The notes under the pieces were generated by a model. That model did no database searches, was not told the DNA's origin, and saw nothing but the letters and a program-made list of their open reading frames with translations. From Pseudomonas putida S13.1.2 (GTDB lineage: Bacteria; Pseudomonadota; Gammaproteobacteria; Pseudomonadales; Pseudomonadaceae): DNA of 64,000 nucleotides. The stretch lies in NCBI RefSeq assembly GCF_000498395.2, contig NZ_CP010979.1:372001-436000 (forward strand), given 5' to 3'. The first letter of the stretch is position 1. Each line of letters begins with the position of its first letter. Positions 55,977 to 64,000 of this stretch are shown here, piece after piece. Both the position numbers and the translations under genes were made by a program.

Positions 55977-57584
55977 CTACGAAGCCTCAACCTCCAAAAA
56001 CGCCGCCTCCAGCAACTGCCGTGTATACGGATGCTGCGGCGCATGGAAGATCGCCTGCGCATCCCCTTGCTCCACCACTTGCCCATGCTTGATCACCATC
56101 AGCTGGTGACTCAGCGCCTTGACCACCGCCAGGTCATGGCTGATGAACAGGTACGTCAGGTTGTACTTCTGCTGCAGGTTACGCAGCAATTCCACCACCT
56201 GCCGCTGCACGGTGCGGTCCAGCGCGGAGGTGGGTTCGTCCAGCAGAATCAGTGCGGGCTTCAGCACCAGCGCCCGGGCAATGGCGATGCGCTGGCGTTG
56301 CCCGCCGGAAAACTCATGGGGGTAGCGATGGCGCGTGCGCGGGTCCAGGCCCACTTCCTCCAGGGCCGCGATAATTGCCGCTTCCTGTTCCTGCGCGGTG
56401 CCAATGCCGTGAATGCGCAGCCCTTCACCCACAATGTCCGCCACGCACATGCGCGGGCTCAGGCTGCCAAACGGGTCCTGGAACACCACCTGCATTTCCC
56501 GACGCAGCGGCCGTACAGCCTTCTGGTTCAGCCCTTGCAGGTCTTGACCGTGGAAGCGGATGCCGCCCTGGCTGGAAATCAGCCGCAGGATCGCCAGGCC
56601 GAGCGTGGACTTGCCCGACCCGGACTCCCCGACAATCCCCAGTGTCTGCCCTTGCGGCAAGCTGAAGTTGACCCCGTCCACAGCCTTCACATGGTCAACC
56701 GTGCGCCGCAGCAGCCCCTTCTTGATGGGGAACCACACCTTGAGGTCATCCACCTCCAGTAGTGGCGCGCCCACCGGGTTGTGCGCCGGCAGCCCGCTGG
56801 GCTCGGCATTTATAAGCATTTGGGTGTAGTGGTGCTGTGGCGAGCTGAACAGCGTGGCGCATTCGGCTTGCTCTACAATTTGCCCGCGCTGCATCACGCA
56901 CACGCGGTGGGCGATGCGCCGCACCAGGTTCAGGTCATGGCTGATCAGCAGCAGCGCCATGCCCAAGCGCGCCTGCAGTTCCTTGAGCAGGTCAAGAATC
57001 TTCAACTGCACGGTCACGTCTAGCGCCGTGGTCGGCTCATCTGCAATCAGCAGTTCCGGCTCGTTGGCCAGCGCCATGGCGATCATCACCCGCTGGCGCT
57101 GCCCGCCCGACAGCTCGTGGGGCAGGGCCTTCAAGCGCTTGTGCGGTTCGGGAATGCCGACCAGGTCCAGCAGTTCCAGGGTACGTGCGGTCGCTTCCTT
57201 GCCCGTCAGGCCCTTGTGCAGCAGAAGGATTTCGTTGATTTGCTTCTCGATGCAGTGCAGCGGGTTGAGCGAGGTCATCGGCTCCTGGAAGATCATCGCA
57301 ATGCGGTTGCCGCGGATGCGTTGCAGGCTCTTCTCGTTCTGCTGCAGCAGGTCTTTGCCTTCGTAGCGGATGCTGCCGCTGGGGTGGCGGGCCAGGGGAT
57401 AGGGCAGCAGGCGCAGGATCGAGTGCGCGGTGACCGATTTGCCCGAGCCACTCTCGCCCACCAGCGCCAGCGTCTCGCCTTTGCGGATGTCAAAGCTGAT
57501 GCCGTCCACCACCCGGTTGACCTGGTCCCCGGTCACAAACTCCACGGCCAGGTCCCGCACTTCGATCAGGTTCTGTTCACTCAT
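55977..57584 (-). CDS. yejF: ABC transporter ATP-binding protein with two ATPase domains (YejF type)
   Basis: A 535-residue fused ATPase energising the peptide importer encoded with it. The first nucleotide-binding domain has Walker A VGESGSGKS (42-50), signature LSGGQRQRV and Walker B LLIADEPTTALD; the second has Walker A VGESGSGKST near 315, signature FSGGQRQRI and LILLDEPTSALD. Each domain ends in an oligopeptide-transporter C-terminal extension. The ATG at 57584 follows GAGGAAGTGAC; an upstream in-frame start would add eight residues. In E. coli, YejABEF takes up peptides such as microcin C. Last gene of a five-gene operon. Confidence 0.95.
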   Translation of the reverse strand: MSEQNLIEVRDLAVEFVTGDQVNRVVDGISFDIRKGETLALVGESGSGKSVTAHSILRLLPYPLARHPSGSIRYEGKDLLQQNEKSLQRIRGNRIAMIFQEPMTSLNPLHCIEKQINEILLLHKGLTGKEATARTLELLDLVGIPEPHKRLKALPHELSGGQRQRVMIAMALANEPELLIADEPTTALDVTVQLKILDLLKELQARLGMALLLISHDLNLVRRIAHRVCVMQRGQIVEQAECATLFSSPQHHYTQMLINAEPSGLPAHNPVGAPLLEVDDLKVWFPIKKGLLRRTVDHVKAVDGVNFSLPQGQTLGIVGESGSGKSTLGLAILRLISSQGGIRFHGQDLQGLNQKAVRPLRREMQVVFQDPFGSLSPRMCVADIVGEGLRIHGIGTAQEQEAAIIAALEEVGLDPRTRHRYPHEFSGGQRQRIAIARALVLKPALILLDEPTSALDRTVQRQVVELLRNLQQKYNLTYLFISHDLAVVKALSHQLMVIKHGQVVEQGDAQAIFHAPQHPYTRQLLEAAFLEVEAS

Positions 57585-57585
57585 G

Positions 57586-58605
57586 TCACTTCCTCGGGTC
57601 GAAGGCATCGCGGGCGGACTCGCCGATGAACACCAGCAGGCTCAGCATCAGCGCCAGCACGGCAAAGGCGCTGATGCCCAGCCACGGCGCTTGCAGGTTG
57701 GACTTGCCCTGCGCCACCAGTTCGCCCAGCGATGGCGAACCGGCGGGCAGGCCGAAGCCGAGAAAGTCCAGGGCGGTGAGGGTACCGATGGCGCCGGTGA
57801 GAATGAACGGCATGAAGGTCATGGTCGAGATCATGGCGTTGGGCAAAATGTGCCGGTACATGATTGCGCCGTTGCGCATGCCCAAGGCACGGGCGGCGCG
57901 CACGTACTCCAGGTTGCGCCCACGCAGGAACTCGGCGCGCACCACATCCACCAGGCTCATCCACGAGAACAGCAGCATGATGCCCAGCAGCCACCAGAAG
58001 TTGGGCTGCACGAAGCTGGCCAGGATGATCAGCAGGTACAGCACCGGCAGGCCCGACCAGATTTCCAGAAAGCGCTGCCCCGCCAGGTCGACCCAGCCGC
58101 CATAGAAGCCTTGCAAGGCGCCGGCGATGACGCCGACGATGGAGCTGGCCACGGTCAGGGTGAGGGCGAACAGTACCGATATGCGGAAGCCGTAGATCAC
58201 CCGCGCCAGCACGTCGCGGCCCTGGTCGTCGGTGCCCAGCCAGTTGTCCGTGGAGGGTGGCGCCGGGGCGGGCACGCGCAGGTCGTAGTTGATGCTCTGG
58301 TAGCTGAACGGGATTGGCGCCCACAGCACAAAGCTGTCTTTCTTCGCCAGCAGTTCGCGGATGTACGGGCTCTTGTAGTTGGCCTCCAGCGGGAATTCGC
58401 CGCCGAAGGTGGTTTCTGGGTAGCGCTTGAACGCCGGGAAGTACCATTCGCCGTCGTAACGCACGGCCACGGGCTTGTCATTGGCGATCAGCTCCGCGCC
58501 CAGGCTCAGGCCGAACAGGATCAGGAACAGCCACAGCGACCACCAGCCACGGCGGTTGGCCTTGAAACGCTCGAAGCGCCGGCGGTTGAGGGGGGACAAG
58601 GCCAT
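57586..58605 (-). CDS. yejE: ABC transporter permease (YejE type)
   Basis: A 339-residue inner-membrane permease of the OppC/DppC group. It has the long N-terminal extension of YejE (RRGWWSLWLFLILFGLSLGA helix, then FKRYPETTFGGEFPLEANYK in a periplasmic loop), and five further helices. The EAA loop that meets the ATPase is RAARALGMRNGAIMYRHILP. The start gives MALSPLNRRRFERFKANRRG. It is spaced one base from yejF and one base after yejB, so the operon is very compact. Confidence 0.95.
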   Translation of the reverse strand: MALSPLNRRRFERFKANRRGWWSLWLFLILFGLSLGAELIANDKPVAVRYDGEWYFPAFKRYPETTFGGEFPLEANYKSPYIRELLAKKDSFVLWAPIPFSYQSINYDLRVPAPAPPSTDNWLGTDDQGRDVLARVIYGFRISVLFALTLTVASSIVGVIAGALQGFYGGWVDLAGQRFLEIWSGLPVLYLLIILASFVQPNFWWLLGIMLLFSWMSLVDVVRAEFLRGRNLEYVRAARALGMRNGAIMYRHILPNAMISTMTFMPFILTGAIGTLTALDFLGFGLPAGSPSLGELVAQGKSNLQAPWLGISAFAVLALMLSLLVFIGESARDAFDPRK

Positions 58606-58606
58606 G

Positions 58607-59680
58607 TCAGTGCTCCCGGCTGGCGAAGTCGATGCGTGGATCGACCAGGGTGTAGGTCAGGTCGCCGATCAGTTTCACCACCAGCCCCAGCAGGGTGAAG
58701 ATGAACAGGGTGCCGAAGACCACCGGGTAGTCGCGGTTGATGGCCGCTTCGAAACTCATCAGGCCCAGGCCGTCGAGGCTGAAGATGACCTCGATCAGCA
58801 AGGACCCGGTGAAGAAGATGCCGATGAACGCCGACGGGAAGCCGGCTATCACCAGCAGCATGGCGTTGCGGAACACGTGGCCGTACAGCACCCGAGGCCG
58901 GCTAAGGCCCTTGGCCTTGGCGGTGACCACATATTGCTTGTTGATCTCGTCGAGGAAGCTGTTCTTGGTCAGCAGGGTCATGGTGGCGAAGTTGCCGATG
59001 ACCAGCGCGGTGACCGGCAGCACCAGGTGCCAGAAGTAGTCCAGCACCTTGCCGGTGGTGCTCAGTTCGTCGAAGTTGTTGGAGGTAAGGCCGCGCAGCG
59101 GGAACCAGTCGAAGTAGCTGCCCCCGGCGAACAGCACGATCAGCAGGATGGCGAACAGGAACGCCGGTATCGCATAGCCGACAATGATCGCCGAGCTGGT
59201 CCACACGTCAAAGTGGCTGCCGTGGCGCACCGCCTTGGCGATCCCCAGCGGGATCGACACCAGGTACATGATCAGCGTGCTCCACAGCCCCAGCGAGATC
59301 GAAACCGGCATCTTCTCGACAATCAGGTCGATCACCTTGGCATCGCGAAAGAAGCTGTCGCCGAAGTCCAGCTGGGCGTAGTTCTTGATCATGATCCACA
59401 GGCGTTCGGGCGGCGACTTGTCGAAGCCGTACATGCGCTCGATTTCGGCGATCAGTGCCGGGTCCAGGCCCTGGGCGCCGCGGTAGTTGGAGCCGGCCAC
59501 GGAAACCTCGGCGCCGCCACCGGCAATGCGGCTGGTGGCGCCCTCGAAGCCTTCGAGCTTGGCGATCATTTGCTCGACCGGGCCACCGGGGGCGGCCTGG
59601 ACGATGATGAAGTTGATGACAAGGATACCGAACAGGGTCGGGATGATCAGCAGCAGGCGGCGCAGGATGTAGGCCAGCAT
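58607..59680 (-). CDS. yejB: ABC transporter permease (YejB type)
   Basis: A 357-residue permease of the OppB/DppB group that pairs with YejE. It begins [20 protein letters not shown], has the periplasmic insert of YejB with [20 protein letters not shown], and the EAA loop [20 protein letters not shown]. The last helix segment ends [20 protein letters not shown]. Its start is one base after the substrate-binding-protein stop. Confidence 0.95.
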   Translation of the reverse strand: MLAYILRRLLLIIPTLFGILVINFIIVQAAPGGPVEQMIAKLEGFEGATSRIAGGGAEVSVAGSNYRGAQGLDPALIAEIERMYGFDKSPPERLWIMIKNYAQLDFGDSFFRDAKVIDLIVEKMPVSISLGLWSTLIMYLVSIPLGIAKAVRHGSHFDVWTSSAIIVGYAIPAFLFAILLIVLFAGGSYFDWFPLRGLTSNNFDELSTTGKVLDYFWHLVLPVTALVIGNFATMTLLTKNSFLDEINKQYVVTAKAKGLSRPRVLYGHVFRNAMLLVIAGFPSAFIGIFFTGSLLIEVIFSLDGLGLMSFEAAINRDYPVVFGTLFIFTLLGLVVKLIGDLTYTLVDPRIDFASREH

Positions 59681-59681
59681 G

Positions 59682-61517
59682 TTAGTTGGCCTCGTCCGCA
59701 GGGGCTTCGCTGACCGCCGGGGTTACCCCGGGCTTGATCCACCAGGTGTCGATGCCGATGTCGTACTTGGGCGACACTTTCGGGTGGCCGATGTGGTTCC
59801 AGTAGGCCACGCGCCAGGTCTTGATGTGCCAGTTGGGGATCACGTAGTAGCCCCACAGCAACACGCGGTCCAGGGCACGGCAGTGGTCGATCAGGCTCTG
59901 GCGAGAATCGGCGTTGATCAGTTGTTCCACCAACTGGTCGATGGCCGGATCGCGCAGGCCGATGAAGTTGCGGCTGCCGGGGTTGTCAGCGGCGGCACTG
60001 GACCAGAACTCTCGCTGTTCGTTACCCGGCGAGTTGGACTGCGGGTAACCGCCCACGATCATGTCGTAGTCACGTGAACGCAGGCGGGTGATGTACTGGG
60101 AAACGTCGACCCGGCGGATGCTCAGGTCGATGCCGAGGTCGGCGAGGTTGCGCTTGAACGGCAGCAGGATGCGTTCGAACTCGGTCTGCGCCAGCAGGAA
60201 CTCGATGGTCACCGGTTTGCCTTGGGCGTCGACCATCTTGTCGTCGACGATTTTCCAGCCGGCTTCCTGCAGCAGCTTGTAGGCCTGGCGCTGCTGCTCG
60301 CGGATCATGCCGCTGCCGTCGCTGACCGGGTTCTTGAAGGGCTCGGAGAACACCTGCTCGGGGACCTTGCCACGCAGTGGCTCGAGGATCTTCAACTCGT
60401 CTGGGCTGGGCAGGCCATGAGCGGCCATTTCCGAGTTGTCGAAGTAGCTGCCGGTGCGGGTGTAGGCACCGTTGAACAGCTGCTTGTTGGTCCACTCATA
60501 GTCCAGCAGCAGGCTCAGCGCCTGGCGCACGCGCACGTCCTGGAACACCGGGCGGCGAATGTTGAAGATGAAACCCTGCATGCCGGTGGGGTTGCCGTTG
60601 GGCAGCTCTTCCTTGATCAGGCGGCCTTCGCGCACGGCGGGCACATTGTAGGCGGTGGCCCAGTTCTTCGCGCTGACCTCCAGCGCATAGTCGAACGCCC
60701 CGGCCTTGAGTGCTTCCAGGGCAACGGTGGTGTCGCGGTAGGAATCGAAGGTCATGACGTCGAAGTTGTAGAAGCCACGGTTGATCGGCAAGTCCTTGGC
60801 CCAGTAGTCCTTGACCCGCTCGTAGCGCACCGAGCGGCCGGCCTTGACCTCGGCGACCTTGTACGGGCCGCTGCCCAGGGGGATTTCCAGGTTGCCGCGG
60901 TTGAAGTCGCGGTTTTCGTACCAGTGCTTGGGCAGGACTGGCAGCTGGCCGAGAATCAGTGGCAGCTCGCGGTTGCCCTTGTGCTTGAACCTGAACAGCA
61001 CCTTCAGCGGGTCTTCGGCGACCACTTCGGCGACGTCGGCGTAGTATTGGCGGTACAGCGGCGCTCCGTCCTTGATCAGGGCGTTGAAGGTGAACACCAC
61101 GTCCTCGGCACGCATCGGGTGGCCGTCGTGAAAGCGGGCTTCGGGGCGCAGGTAGAAGCGCACCCAGCTGTTGTCCGGGGCTTTTTCGATCTTGCCGGCA
61201 ACCAGGCCGTACTCGGTGAACGGCTCATCCTGGCTCTGGCGCATCAGGGTGTCGTAGATGCTGCCGATGTTCTCGGCCGACACGCCTTTGTTGATGAACG
61301 GGTTGAGGCTGTCGAAGCCGCCGAAGCTGGACTGGCGGAAGGTGCCGCCCTTGGGCGCGTCGGGGTTGACGTAGTCGAAGTGCTTGAAGTCGGCAGGGTA
61401 CTTGGGTGGCTCGTCGTACAGGGTGAGCGCGTGCTGCGGTGCGGCCAGGGTGGGAAGGCTCAGGCAGGCGAGCAACAGGCTGCATGCCAGCCGGCGCAGA
61501 CGGTGCGTTGGCGTCAT
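59682..61517 (-). CDS. Peptide ABC transporter substrate-binding protein (second of two)
   Basis: A 611-residue periplasmic binding protein of family 5 (YejA/DppA-like). Signal peptide: [20 protein letters not shown], cleaved before [11 protein letters not shown]. The domain-I motif [20 protein letters not shown] and the binding-cleft [20 protein letters not shown] and [15 protein letters not shown] are family hallmarks; the C-terminus has [20 protein letters not shown]. The ATG at 61517 overlaps the stop of the first binding-protein gene (ATGA). It is a clear paralogue of that gene, so the transporter has two ligand-capture subunits. Confidence 0.93.
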   Translation of the reverse strand: MTPTHRLRRLACSLLLACLSLPTLAAPQHALTLYDEPPKYPADFKHFDYVNPDAPKGGTFRQSSFGGFDSLNPFINKGVSAENIGSIYDTLMRQSQDEPFTEYGLVAGKIEKAPDNSWVRFYLRPEARFHDGHPMRAEDVVFTFNALIKDGAPLYRQYYADVAEVVAEDPLKVLFRFKHKGNRELPLILGQLPVLPKHWYENRDFNRGNLEIPLGSGPYKVAEVKAGRSVRYERVKDYWAKDLPINRGFYNFDVMTFDSYRDTTVALEALKAGAFDYALEVSAKNWATAYNVPAVREGRLIKEELPNGNPTGMQGFIFNIRRPVFQDVRVRQALSLLLDYEWTNKQLFNGAYTRTGSYFDNSEMAAHGLPSPDELKILEPLRGKVPEQVFSEPFKNPVSDGSGMIREQQRQAYKLLQEAGWKIVDDKMVDAQGKPVTIEFLLAQTEFERILLPFKRNLADLGIDLSIRRVDVSQYITRLRSRDYDMIVGGYPQSNSPGNEQREFWSSAAADNPGSRNFIGLRDPAIDQLVEQLINADSRQSLIDHCRALDRVLLWGYYVIPNWHIKTWRVAYWNHIGHPKVSPKYDIGIDTWWIKPGVTPAVSEAPADEAN

Positions 61518-63343
61518 TGGGCTTTCTCCGAAGTCTTGATCCACCAGCTGTTCAGCCCAAGGGTATAGGGCGGTGTGGTGACGAAGGCGAACCGGTTGCG
61601 GTAGGCCAGGCGATGGTTGTCGAGGTACCAGTTGGGGATCATGTAGTACTGCCATGAGAGCACGCGGTCCAGGGCGCGGGCGGCGGCCACCTGGTCGTCG
61701 CGGGTGCGTGCGGCCAGCAGGGTGTCGAGCAGGTGGTCGACCACCGGGTCCTTGACCCCAGCATAGTTCTTGCTGCCCTTGGTCGCGGCCTGGCTGGAAT
61801 GGAAGTACAGCCACTGTTCCAGGCCGGGGCTCAGGGTCTGGTTCAAGGTCATCAGAATCATGTCGAAATCGAACTGGTCCAGACGTTGTTTGTACTGGGC
61901 ACGGTCCACGGTGCGCAAGCGTGCATCGATGCCGATGCTGGACAGATTTTCGACATAAGGTTGCAGGAGGCGTTCAAGGTTGGGGTTTACCAGCAGCAGT
62001 TCCATACGCAGTTGTTGGCCCTTGCTGTCGACCAGGCGCTGGCCGTTCAGCTTCCAGCCAGCCTCGGCAAGCAGGCCCAAGGCCTGGCGCAAGGTCTGGC
62101 GGCTGATGCCGCGGCCATCGGTGTGGCTGACCTTGTAGGGTTCGCTGAACAGCTTGGCCGGCAACTGGTCGCGGAACGGCGCCAGCAACAGCCACTCCTT
62201 GCCGGTGGGCAGGCCGCTGGCGGCGAACTCGCTGTTGGGGTAGTAACTGGTCGAGCGGCGGTAAGCGCTGCTGAACAGGGCGCGGTTGGTCCACTCGAAG
62301 TCGAGCATCAGCCCCAGCGCCTGGCGTACCCGTGGGTCGCTGAAGGTGGCCCGGCGGCTGTTCATGAACAGGCCCTGGGTTTGCGTGGGGATGCGGTGCG
62401 GGATCTGGGCCTTGATCACCTCGCCACGGCGCACCGCCGGGAAGTTGTAGCCGTTGGCCCAGTTCTTCGCCTGGTGCTCGATATAGATGTCGAATTCGCC
62501 AGCCTTGAACGCTTCGAAGGCCACTGTGGCGTCGCGGTAGAACTCGTATTCCACGCGCTTGAAGTTGTACTTGCCACGGTTGACCGCCAGGTCCTTGCCC
62601 CAGTAGTTCTTCACCCGTTCAAACACCAGCCGGCGCCCAGGTTGTACCTGGGTGATGCGGTAGGGGCCGCTGCCCAGGGGGGGCTCGAAGGTCGTGGCCT
62701 TGAAGTCGCGCGTTTGCCAATAGTGCTTGGGCAGCACCGGCATCTCGCCCAGGCGCAGGATCAGCAGCGGGTTGCCGGCGCGCTTGAACACGAAACGGAT
62801 GCGCAGCGGGCCGAGGATGTCTACCCGCTGCACTTCCTGCAGGTTGGTGCGGTAGATCGGGTGGCCGTCCTTGAGCAGCGTGCGGTAGGAAAAGGCCACG
62901 TCTGCCGAAGTGATCGGTTGGCCGTCATGCCAGCGGGCTTCTGGGCGCAGGTTGAACACCACCCAGCTGCGGTCCTCGCTGTACTCGACCGAACGGGCGA
63001 TCAGGCCGTAGCTGGAGGTCGGCTCGTCACCCGACGGGTCGTACTGGCCGGTGCCGACCATAAGCGGCTCGTTCAGCTCGTTGATGCCGTACTGCTGGAA
63101 ATTGGGCGTGGTGATCGGGCTCGACCCCTTGAAGGTGTAGGGGTTGAGGGTATCGAAGGTGCCAAAAGCCATGGCGCGCAAGGTGCCGCCCTTGGGCGCT
63201 TGCGGGTTGACCCAGTCGAAATGGGTGAATGTGGCTGGGTACTTGAGCGTGCCGAACTGCGCGTATCCGTGGCTTTCGCTCACCATCGCGGCTGCGGGAA
63301 AGCTCAAGGCCAGGCTGAGTGACAGCAGGAGGGGACGTATCAA
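61514..63343 (-). CDS. Peptide ABC transporter substrate-binding protein (first of two)
   Basis: A 609-residue family-5 periplasmic binding protein, paralogous to the next gene. It has FDWVNPQAPKGGTLRAMAFG, ARWHDGQPITSADVAFSYRT, PLGSGPYRITQVQPGR and the C-terminal YYMIPNWYLDNHRLAYRNRF. No ATG fits a signal peptide; I chose TTG at 63343, giving LIRPLLLSLSLALSFPAAAM as the signal sequence before VSESHGYAQFG. A start 30 codons upstream (TTG at 63433) would destroy the signal peptide. The weak start may be why the operon's first gene is poorly translated. The gene leads the operon. Confidence 0.88.
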   Translation of the reverse strand: MIRPLLLSLSLALSFPAAAMVSESHGYAQFGTLKYPATFTHFDWVNPQAPKGGTLRAMAFGTFDTLNPYTFKGSSPITTPNFQQYGINELNEPLMVGTGQYDPSGDEPTSSYGLIARSVEYSEDRSWVVFNLRPEARWHDGQPITSADVAFSYRTLLKDGHPIYRTNLQEVQRVDILGPLRIRFVFKRAGNPLLILRLGEMPVLPKHYWQTRDFKATTFEPPLGSGPYRITQVQPGRRLVFERVKNYWGKDLAVNRGKYNFKRVEYEFYRDATVAFEAFKAGEFDIYIEHQAKNWANGYNFPAVRRGEVIKAQIPHRIPTQTQGLFMNSRRATFSDPRVRQALGLMLDFEWTNRALFSSAYRRSTSYYPNSEFAASGLPTGKEWLLLAPFRDQLPAKLFSEPYKVSHTDGRGISRQTLRQALGLLAEAGWKLNGQRLVDSKGQQLRMELLLVNPNLERLLQPYVENLSSIGIDARLRTVDRAQYKQRLDQFDFDMILMTLNQTLSPGLEQWLYFHSSQAATKGSKNYAGVKDPVVDHLLDTLLAARTRDDQVAAARALDRVLSWQYYMIPNWYLDNHRLAYRNRFAFVTTPPYTLGLNSWWIKTSEKAQ

Positions 63344-63434
63344 GTCGGCATCCGATCCAGAGGCGTTGGGCTTTGATCGGGTACAGTAACAGCTTGGTGG
63401 GGTTGGAAAAAGAGTGCGGCCAGAGGATTGCAAA

Positions 63435-63550
63435 GGGCCGCTGCGCGCCCCATCGCCGGCAAGCCAGCTCCCACCCCGACTGCATCGGCTTCAAGCCATG
63501 TGCAGTACCTGTGGGAGCCGGCTTGCCGGCGATGGGGCGCGCAGCGGCCC
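63435..63550. repeat. Long REP inverted pair
   Basis: 40-base arms at 63435-63474 and 63511-63550 differ at one position. The core GCCGGCAAGCCAGCTCCCAC is the same as in the pair at 18642-18720, extended outward by GGGCCGCTGCGCGCCCCAT. It lies between mltD and the ABC operon. Confidence 0.93.
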
Positions 63551-63561
63551 CGGTTTTTACA

Positions 63562-64000
63562 TCAATGCGAAAGGTAGACGGTCAGGGTCTGGCCTGGCTT
63601 GAGGGCGTGGCCGCTGCGTGGGTTCCAGCGCTTGAGGTGCTGCATTTCCACGTTGAAGCGCTTGGCCACCAGGTACAGCGAGTCGCCCTTGCGTACCTTG
63701 TACTGGGTGGAGCGCTTGCCGGATGCCGCTACCCGGTTGCCAGCAGCGCTCGGCCCATTGCCACCGCGCAGGGCCAGCACCTGGCCAGCGCGCAGGCTGT
63801 TGCCGGACAGGCGGTTCCAGCGCTTGATGTCCTTGACCGACACGCGGTTGGCTTTGGCGATGGCGCCCAGGTTGTCGCCGCGCTTGACCCGGTAGCTGCG
63901 CGCTGCCACCGGTGCCTTGGCTTCGGCCACGGCGCGGGCGAACACGGCTTTGTTCGGTTGCAGGCTGACCAGTTGCTCGGGCTTGAGGTTGGACAGACTG
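63562..64000 (-). CDS. mltD: Membrane-bound lytic murein transglycosylase D, LysM C-terminus (5' end outside window)
   Basis: The minus-strand frame is open to the window edge. The visible 145 residues contain two LysM peptidoglycan-binding domains: YRVKRGDNLGAIAKANRVSV followed by KDIKRWNRLSGNSLRAGQVL, and YKVRKGDSLYLVAKRFNVEM followed by QHLKRWNPRSGHALKPGQTL. Preceding sequence SNLKPEQLVSLQPNKAVFAR and the ending VYLSH fit the C-terminal part of MltD, which cleaves peptidoglycan glycan strands; the catalytic SLT domain is beyond the window. Identification as MltD rests on these domains and gene position, so another LysM-bearing wall enzyme is possible. Confidence 0.8.
   Translation of the reverse strand, partial: SLSNLKPEQLVSLQPNKAVFARAVAEAKAPVAARSYRVKRGDNLGAIAKANRVSVKDIKRWNRLSGNSLRAGQVLALRGGNGPSAAGNRVAASGKRSTQYKVRKGDSLYLVAKRFNVEMQHLKRWNPRSGHALKPGQTLTVYLSH

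Overview
The window is chromosomal DNA of a Pseudomonas, most likely of the P. putida group. This rests on the gene order sdhA-sdhB-sucA-sucB-lpdG-sucC-sucD, the later order htpG, fabB/fabA, gpsA, kdpFABCDE and yejABEF-like genes, the REP-type palindromes scattered between genes, and two families typical of this group (DUF3077 and DUF6124). Most of the DNA is GC-rich. There are no rRNA genes, tRNA genes or CRISPR arrays that I can see.

Bases 1-9.5 kb hold the TCA-cycle cluster: the end of sdhA, sdhB, the three genes of 2-oxoglutarate dehydrogenase (sucA, sucB, lpdG) and succinyl-CoA synthetase (sucC, sucD). The sucA and sucC 5' leaders match in position the known Pseudomonas sucA-II and sucC RNA motifs; the sucC leader can be drawn as six consecutive hairpins. 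From 9.5 to 20.5 kb lie conserved housekeeping genes: brnQ, a DUF599 membrane protein, a small lipoprotein, two coupled hotdog thioesterases, htpG (with a near-perfect heat-shock promoter inside the preceding gene), a dienelactone hydrolase, a pirin, a secreted amidohydrolase, and the fabA-fabB pair for unsaturated fatty acids.

From 20.7 to 25.7 kb a three-gene minus-strand operon encodes a TonB-dependent receptor, a periplasmic binding protein and a hybrid histidine kinase, all joined by 4-base ATGA overlaps. This looks like a complete outer-membrane-to-cytoplasm sensing relay. After gpsA, sixA, two hydrolases, a DUF4892 protein and an AI-2E-family permease, an iron-type cell-surface signalling set follows (ECF sigma factor, FecR-type anti-sigma, TonB transducer; 32.0-36.1 kb). 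It is divergent from the complete kdpFABC-kdpDE potassium system (36.3-44.2 kb).

Bases 44.4-55.6 kb are more variable. They carry a type VI secretion effector module (DUF4123 adaptor, VasX-like effector, DUF6708 protein as probable immunity, with AT-rich DNA at the effector C-terminus), a LysR regulator, a 976-residue kinase/degenerate-M23/aminotransferase fusion, a PIN-domain toxin-antitoxin pair with iteron-like repeats upstream, a DUF3077 gene, and a DUF6124 gene broken by a 16-bp tandem duplication. Upstream of that broken gene is a strongly structured element: a 16-bp helix enclosing a UUCG-capped hairpin. The window ends with a five-gene YejABEF-type peptide ABC transporter with two substrate-binding proteins, and the 3' end of a LysM-containing lytic transglycosylase (mltD).
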